A stretch of DNA of 64,000 bases. Source: Loktanella sp. PT4BL. GTDB lineage: Bacteria; Pseudomonadota; Alphaproteobacteria; Rhodobacterales; Rhodobacteraceae. Where the stretch lies: the NCBI RefSeq assembly GCF_003201935.1, contig NZ_QJJL01000010.1:1-64000 (forward strand), read 5' to 3'. The translations under genes and the position numbers were made by a program. Shown here in pieces: positions 59,498-64,000 of this stretch; the first letter of the stretch is position 1; each line of letters begins with the position of its first letter. The notes beneath the pieces are model-generated. The model made no database searches, was not told the origin of the DNA, and saw only the letters and a list, made by a program, of their open reading frames with translations.

Positions 59498-62400
59498 CTG
59501 TTGGATCAGATTCAGGAACCCAGGTTCACAATAATTCCTGCCTCATTTGCACCGCCGATGCTAGCGCGGTCGTGGAATGCGACGCTCAGGTCATTTTGAT
59601 CCGTCAGGGCGCTGGGCTTGTGCTTGCGCCGCGCCATCATGTTTTCCGCTGGCGAGACCTCAAAGCAGCCGAGCAGGCTGCTCTAGCGGCACGGATCGGC
59701 CAAGCTCAAGCATTGCTCGAAACAGCCAATGCGGCTGCCCGTGTGACACTCATTGAAAGCTCAGGGCATGTTCATCTCCGGCTTGATCCCCCACTAGCGA
59801 CGACCGGCCCATTGCCAGGCATGCCCCATGACCGACCATTGATTTCTGGCGGTGACGACGCGCTCCAGACTCACCTACGCCCACTGATTGACCAAGCCCA
59901 CGCGGTCGACCTGACGGTGTCGTTTCTGATGACATCAGGCGTTCGGCTGATCTTACCACATTTGCAAGACTTGCTGGATCGTGGCGGACAGCTCAGGTTG
60001 CTAACAGGCGACTACTTAAGCGTGACAGAACCCGCAGCTTTAAGGCTTATTGCAGATCTGGAAGGCACCCGACAGCTGCATATTTTCCAAGCAAAACAGA
60101 TACCATTCCACCCCAAGGCATGGATGTTCACCTTCGCTAGTGAAGGTGGCGCTCTAATCGTGGGATCATCGAACCTGTCACGTTCGGCTCTAACCCACGG
60201 GATCGAATGGAACCTGCGTCATGTGGACTCGGTCGACCCGACGCCGTTACGTGCCGCCCGTGATGCCTTCGATACGCTGCTGGAAAGGCCAGAGGTCACC
60301 GCACTGACTCACGATTGGATTGACGCTTATGAAGAACGGCGCATACCACCGCTTGCCACTATTACAGGCGTAACCGAGGAATTGCCGGAAGTAGCGCCTA
60401 CCCCGCACGAAGTTCAGACCGAAGCACTTGAGGCGCTGCGCGCAACACGTGCAAAGGGCTACGGCGCTGGGCTTGTGGTGCTGGCCACTGGCCTGGGCAA
60501 GACCTTCCTGGCTGCCTTTGACAGCGCAACTGCAGGCCGCGTCCTTTTCGTAGCACACCGCGAAGAAATCTTGACCCAAGCGATGGCCGCTTTCCGCGCG
60601 ATCCGGCCCAGCGCCCGGCTTGGCCGCTACAGCGGTGAAGAGAAGGACACTGAGGCTGACATTGTCTTCGCCTCGGTTCAGACACTTGCACGCAGCGCGC
60701 ATCTGAGCCTTTTTGACCCGCGCGCCTTCGATTACATCGTAGTGGACGAATTCCACCACGCCGCTGCCGCCACCTATCGACGCATCATCGATTATTTTGA
60801 GCCCGGGTTCTTGTTAGGCCTGACTGCCACACCAGACCGCAGCGATGGCGGCGACCTGCTGGGCTTATGTGAAGAAAACCTTGTCTACGAGTGCGATCTC
60901 TGGTCGGGGATCGAAAGGGACTTGCTGGCGCCGTTTCACTATTTCGGTGTGCCCGACCCAGTTGAATACGCCCAGATCCCGTGGCGCAGTGGGCGTTTCG
61001 ACGAGGCAGCTCTCACCGAAGCCGTCGCCACTCAGGCTCGTGCCGAGAACGTACTCGAACAACTCGCCAAGCGCGGCGGAAGTAAGACAATCGGCTTTTG
61101 CGTTTCCCGCCGACACGCCGATTTCATGGCAAATTTCGCACAAGACCGCGGGCTACGCGCGGTTGCGGTCCATTCCGGAGACACCTCTGCTCCCAGGGCC
61201 AGCGCGTTGCAGGCCCTAGAGAATGGCGATCTCGATATCGTTTTCGCAGTCGACATGTTCAACGAGGGTGTGGATGTACCCTCTATCGACACGGTTTTGA
61301 TGTTGCGCCCAACCGAAAGTCCGGTGGTGTGGCTGCAACAACTCGGCCGCGGCCTGCGCCGATCGGCCGACAAGACACACCTGGCAGTCATCGACTATAT
61401 CGGCAACCACCGCATCTTCCTCACCAAGCTGCGCACGCTATTGCAGGTGAGCGCAGGCGATGGCGCGCTACGGTTGGCACTTGAGCGATTTGGGGACAAG
61501 CTTATCCAATTCCCTGCAGGCTGCGAAGTGACCTATGATCTACAGTCGCTCGATATCCTCCGGTCCCTAATCCGGCAGCCAAGAGATGGCGAGGAACTCG
61601 CCGCCTTTTATCGTGACTTCCGAGAGCGCCACGGAACAAGACCCACGGCATCAGAGGTCCAGCATGCGGGCTTCAACCCAGGCCGAACAGGGCATGCTGG
61701 CTGGCTCGGTTTCGTTGCCGACATGGGTGACTTGTCGGAAGGCCAGCGCGCCGCTTGGATCGCGCATCGCGCCCTACTGGACGAGATTGAGACCACCCGC
61801 ATGACGCGTAGCTATAAGATGCTGGTCCTACGTGCGATGATCGAGGCGGGCGCCTTCCCTGGCCAAATCGCCATGAATGATCTGGTAGACCGCATCGGCT
61901 GGCAGGCTCGCCGTAATCCGCAAATCAAGAATGATCTGAGCGTTGATCCCGATGACACACCCCGGCTGCGCGCGGTCATGATGCAGCAACCCCTCAAGAT
62001 CCTGGCCGAGACAGAATGGTTCCGCCTGGGACCAGGAACCTTTGAGACCGCCTTCGCAGAAGCAGATAACAATGCGCTGACCACGCTCGCGTCGGAACTC
62101 GTGGACTGGAGGCTAATGCGTTACTTCCAAGCAAAGGATATGGCCCATGACTTGCCCGAGGGAATCAGCTTGAGCGAGGCCGCCGAGGACGCGCCTTCCA
62201 GCCCTACGCAACCAGGCAAGGAACTGGAACTTTGGCAAGAGTATAAACGCGACCAAATCGCACCCCATTTTGAGGCTGTGTTCAATACTGGATCATGGCA
62301 AGCCGGAATTGTGATGCTAAAGCAGGCCCAGGCAATGGTACTGCTGGTGACGATGGACAAGGGCAGCATGTCCGTCGGCAGTCACTACACAGATCAGTTC

Positions 62401-62667
62401 GCCAGCCCGACGCGCTTTGTTTGGCAAACCCAAACCAGCACCCGTCGCGAGTCCCTGCGAGGCCGCATCATCTCCGGTGCGGAACCCAACTGGACTGTAC
62501 ACCTGTTCTTAAGGAAATCTAAACTGCGCGACGGCCGCGCAGCACCCTTCAGATATGCTGGCCCGGTGCGCTTCGCCGGATGGGAGGGCGACGCGCCCAT
62601 AACGGTGCAGTGGGATTTAGAAAGCGACGTTCCAATAACACTGAGACAACTATACGGAATTTCATAG
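59494..62667 (+). CDS. HIT-like + PLD nuclease + SF2 helicase + DUF3427 protein
   Basis: This is a 1,057-residue multidomain protein. Residues 15-110 look HIT-like (CLIC at 16-19, HVHLRL at 92-97, where the third His of the HIT triad is Arg). Residues 120-270 are a phospholipase-D-type nuclease (H206, K208, GSSN near 224-227). Residues 300-680 are a superfamily-2 helicase with ATGLGKT (331-337), DEFH (418-421) and QLGRGLRR. The rest is DUF3427. Such nuclease-helicase fusions occur in defence islands. The start is a TTG overlapping the methyltransferase stop; no ATG exists before residue 110. Confidence 0.88.
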   Translation: MTVGSDSGTQVHNNSCLICTADASAVVECDAQVILIRQGAGLVLAPRHHVFRWRDLKAAEQAALAARIGQAQALLETANAAARVTLIESSGHVHLRLDPPLATTGPLPGMPHDRPLISGGDDALQTHLRPLIDQAHAVDLTVSFLMTSGVRLILPHLQDLLDRGGQLRLLTGDYLSVTEPAALRLIADLEGTRQLHIFQAKQIPFHPKAWMFTFASEGGALIVGSSNLSRSALTHGIEWNLRHVDSVDPTPLRAARDAFDTLLERPEVTALTHDWIDAYEERRIPPLATITGVTEELPEVAPTPHEVQTEALEALRATRAKGYGAGLVVLATGLGKTFLAAFDSATAGRVLFVAHREEILTQAMAAFRAIRPSARLGRYSGEEKDTEADIVFASVQTLARSAHLSLFDPRAFDYIVVDEFHHAAAATYRRIIDYFEPGFLLGLTATPDRSDGGDLLGLCEENLVYECDLWSGIERDLLAPFHYFGVPDPVEYAQIPWRSGRFDEAALTEAVATQARAENVLEQLAKRGGSKTIGFCVSRRHADFMANFAQDRGLRAVAVHSGDTSAPRASALQALENGDLDIVFAVDMFNEGVDVPSIDTVLMLRPTESPVVWLQQLGRGLRRSADKTHLAVIDYIGNHRIFLTKLRTLLQVSAGDGALRLALERFGDKLIQFPAGCEVTYDLQSLDILRSLIRQPRDGEELAAFYRDFRERHGTRPTASEVQHAGFNPGRTGHAGWLGFVADMGDLSEGQRAAWIAHRALLDEIETTRMTRSYKMLVLRAMIEAGAFPGQIAMNDLVDRIGWQARRNPQIKNDLSVDPDDTPRLRAVMMQQPLKILAETEWFRLGPGTFETAFAEADNNALTTLASELVDWRLMRYFQAKDMAHDLPEGISLSEAAEDAPSSPTQPGKELELWQEYKRDQIAPHFEAVFNTGSWQAGIVMLKQAQAMVLLVTMDKGSMSVGSHYTDQFASPTRFVWQTQTSTRRESLRGRIISGAEPNWTVHLFLRKSKLRDGRAAPFRYAGPVRFAGWEGDAPITVQWDLESDVPITLRQLYGIS

Positions 62668-62947
62668 TATTTCAGTTTTTGATATTTACGCGAAACGCAA
62701 ATCCAAGCATCCTAAACATCGAACATGATTAGGCACTCACTGCTCCTCTCCCGACAAAGCCAAAGACAGCACCAAGTGACTGTCGACTTTCAGTTTGTCG
62801 GCCTTCCTTGTTCGCGGAAGCAGAGAATGTCAGGAGTCCGCCCTGTCGGTTAGAAAACTGCTGGTACTACGCTTCCTTAGGTGGCGCATTTTGCAGCACT
62901 TGGCTATTGGCTGAGAAGAACCAGTAGCGCAGGCGAGGAAACACATC

Positions 62948-63871
62948 ATGACGGCGACGAATGAAGACGACCCTCGCGGTCTTGGTCTCGCTGTGACGGC
63001 TTATGTCATGTGGGGTTTTCTGCCGCTTTATATGAAAGCTCTTGCCCATGTGCCACCGATCGAAGTGATCGCACACCGGGTGATCTGGTCGGTTCCGATT
63101 GCCGCCGTGATCCTGCTCGCGATGCGGCGCACAGCCGATATCCGCGCAGCTCTTTCCAGCCCGCGCACGCTGGGTATGGCAGCGGTGACTGCCGCGCTGA
63201 TCTCGATCAACTGGGGAGTCTACGTTTGGGCGATTGGATCGGGGCATGCTCTTGATGCTGCACTTGGCTATTATATCAATCCGCTTTTTAGCGTCGCACT
63301 CGGTGCACTGCTGCTCGGCGAAAGGCCGCGCGGAGCGCAGCTTTTCGCAATCGCGCTGGCGGCAGTAGCGGTCATAGTATTAACGGTCGCGGCAGGTCAG
63401 ATACCGATAGCGGCGCTAGGCCTGACGTTTAGTTGGGGGCTCTACGCCTATTTCAAGAAGAGCCTCCCTATTGGGCCTGCGCAGGGCTTCTTTCTCGAGG
63501 TGCTACTGCTGACCCCACCCGCGCTCGCGATCATCACTTGGGCGAGTATGAACGGGAACAGCCATTTTGGTACTGGATCGGCCCGGGATACATGGCTGCT
63601 GTTGAGTGCGGGACTGGTGACGGCGGTGCCGTTGATCATCTACGCCACCGGGGCAAAATTGCTGCGGCTCTCGACGATCGGCATCTTGCAGTACATCGCG
63701 CCGACGATGATCTTTCTTACCGCGGTTTTCGTCTTTGACGAACCGTTTGGCACAGCGCGGATGATCGCCTTTCCGATGATCTGGACAGCACTCGTAATCT
63801 ACACTGTTTCGCTCATCCGCCAGTCCCGTCACAAAAGGCACCACAAAATGGTCACGCCTGATCCAGTGTGA
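62948..63871 (+). CDS. rarD: RarD-type EamA transporter
   Basis: This 307-residue membrane protein has ten predicted helices in two EamA repeats and the RarD signatures YVMWGFLPLYMKAL, EVIAHRVIWS and LGYYINPLFSVALGALLLGE. RarD proteins are permeases of unknown native substrate. GAGGAAACACATC precedes the ATG. It stands 280 bases after the helicase gene, in a stretch with no other gene, and probably belongs to the ordinary chromosome. Confidence 0.9.
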   Translation: MTATNEDDPRGLGLAVTAYVMWGFLPLYMKALAHVPPIEVIAHRVIWSVPIAAVILLAMRRTADIRAALSSPRTLGMAAVTAALISINWGVYVWAIGSGHALDAALGYYINPLFSVALGALLLGERPRGAQLFAIALAAVAVIVLTVAAGQIPIAALGLTFSWGLYAYFKKSLPIGPAQGFFLEVLLLTPPALAIITWASMNGNSHFGTGSARDTWLLLSAGLVTAVPLIIYATGAKLLRLSTIGILQYIAPTMIFLTAVFVFDEPFGTARMIAFPMIWTALVIYTVSLIRQSRHKRHHKMVTPDPV

Positions 63872-64000
63872 CGAGGGCATGTTCCAGGTCTCGTCAGATC
63901 ACAGCGACCTTGAATAAAGGCCGTGAGTACATCAAGCCGTGCATCAGGCATCAGGACACTAAGCCTATCGCCCCCTCAGATCGGAGGAGCGGCGCGCTCG

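Overview
The window looks like an accessory region of a marine alphaproteobacterium of the Rhodobacterales (Roseobacter type). The grounds are protein flavour (DUF3489 and DUF7220 phage-accessory genes, a DUF4102-type integrase, NitT/TauT and Liv ABC systems), moderate-to-high GC with many insertion sequences, and an initiator tRNA-Met fragment of alphaproteobacterial type. No rRNA, replication-partition or CRISPR genes are seen, so chromosome versus large plasmid cannot be decided.

Layout. 0.5-1.8 kb: a small ORF and a higBA toxin-antitoxin pair with its operator. 2.2-5.9 kb: a prophage remnant (ParB-fused DNA methyltransferase, DUF7220, DUF3489, small phage proteins, truncated terminase small subunit). 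6.2-14 kb: a catabolic/uptake cluster of unknown substrate (NitT/TauT ABC transporter, two SDR dehydrogenases, a ureohydrolase, TetR regulator, CE4 amidohydrolase, EamA exporter). 14-14.4 kb: IS scraps. 14.7-33.9 kb: a Liv-type ABC transporter and what reads as a complete pyridine-carboxylate (most likely picolinate-like) degradation island. 34-46.9 kb: a dense, nested insertion-sequence region (IS3, RIT, IS110, IS4, IS66, IS256 and a large-serine-recombinase element). 46.9-53 kb: a tRNA-fMet 3' fragment, a DUF6671 protein, an IlvD/Edd dehydratase, an SbtA-like bicarbonate transporter and a WYL regulator. 53-58.2 kb: integrase and early genes of a prophage or integrative element. 58.3-64 kb: XRE regulator, a SAM methyltransferase coupled to a HIT-PLD-helicase-DUF3427 protein (candidate defence pair), and RarD.

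How the main system would work (inference). A MarR regulator sits divergently from a three-gene molybdenum hydroxylase whose iron-sulfur subunit is fused to a CoxG-like domain. A convergent operon encodes a Rieske oxygenase beta subunit, a 934-residue ferredoxin-reductase-oxygenase alpha fusion and a gamma-resorcylate-type decarboxylase. Upstream lies a second operon with isochorismatase-family amidase, 2,5-dihydroxypyridine dioxygenase, N-formylmaleamate deformylase and maleate isomerase, preceded by a TetR gene. Chained together these give: pyridine carboxylate, hydroxylation, second hydroxylation, decarboxylation to 2,5-dihydroxypyridine, ring cleavage, N-formylmaleamate, maleamate, maleate, fumarate. 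The same operator-like motif (GAAGYATRCYYC) lies before the Liv operon, the Mo-hydroxylase operon and the decarboxylase-Rieske operon, tying uptake and upper pathway into one regulon.
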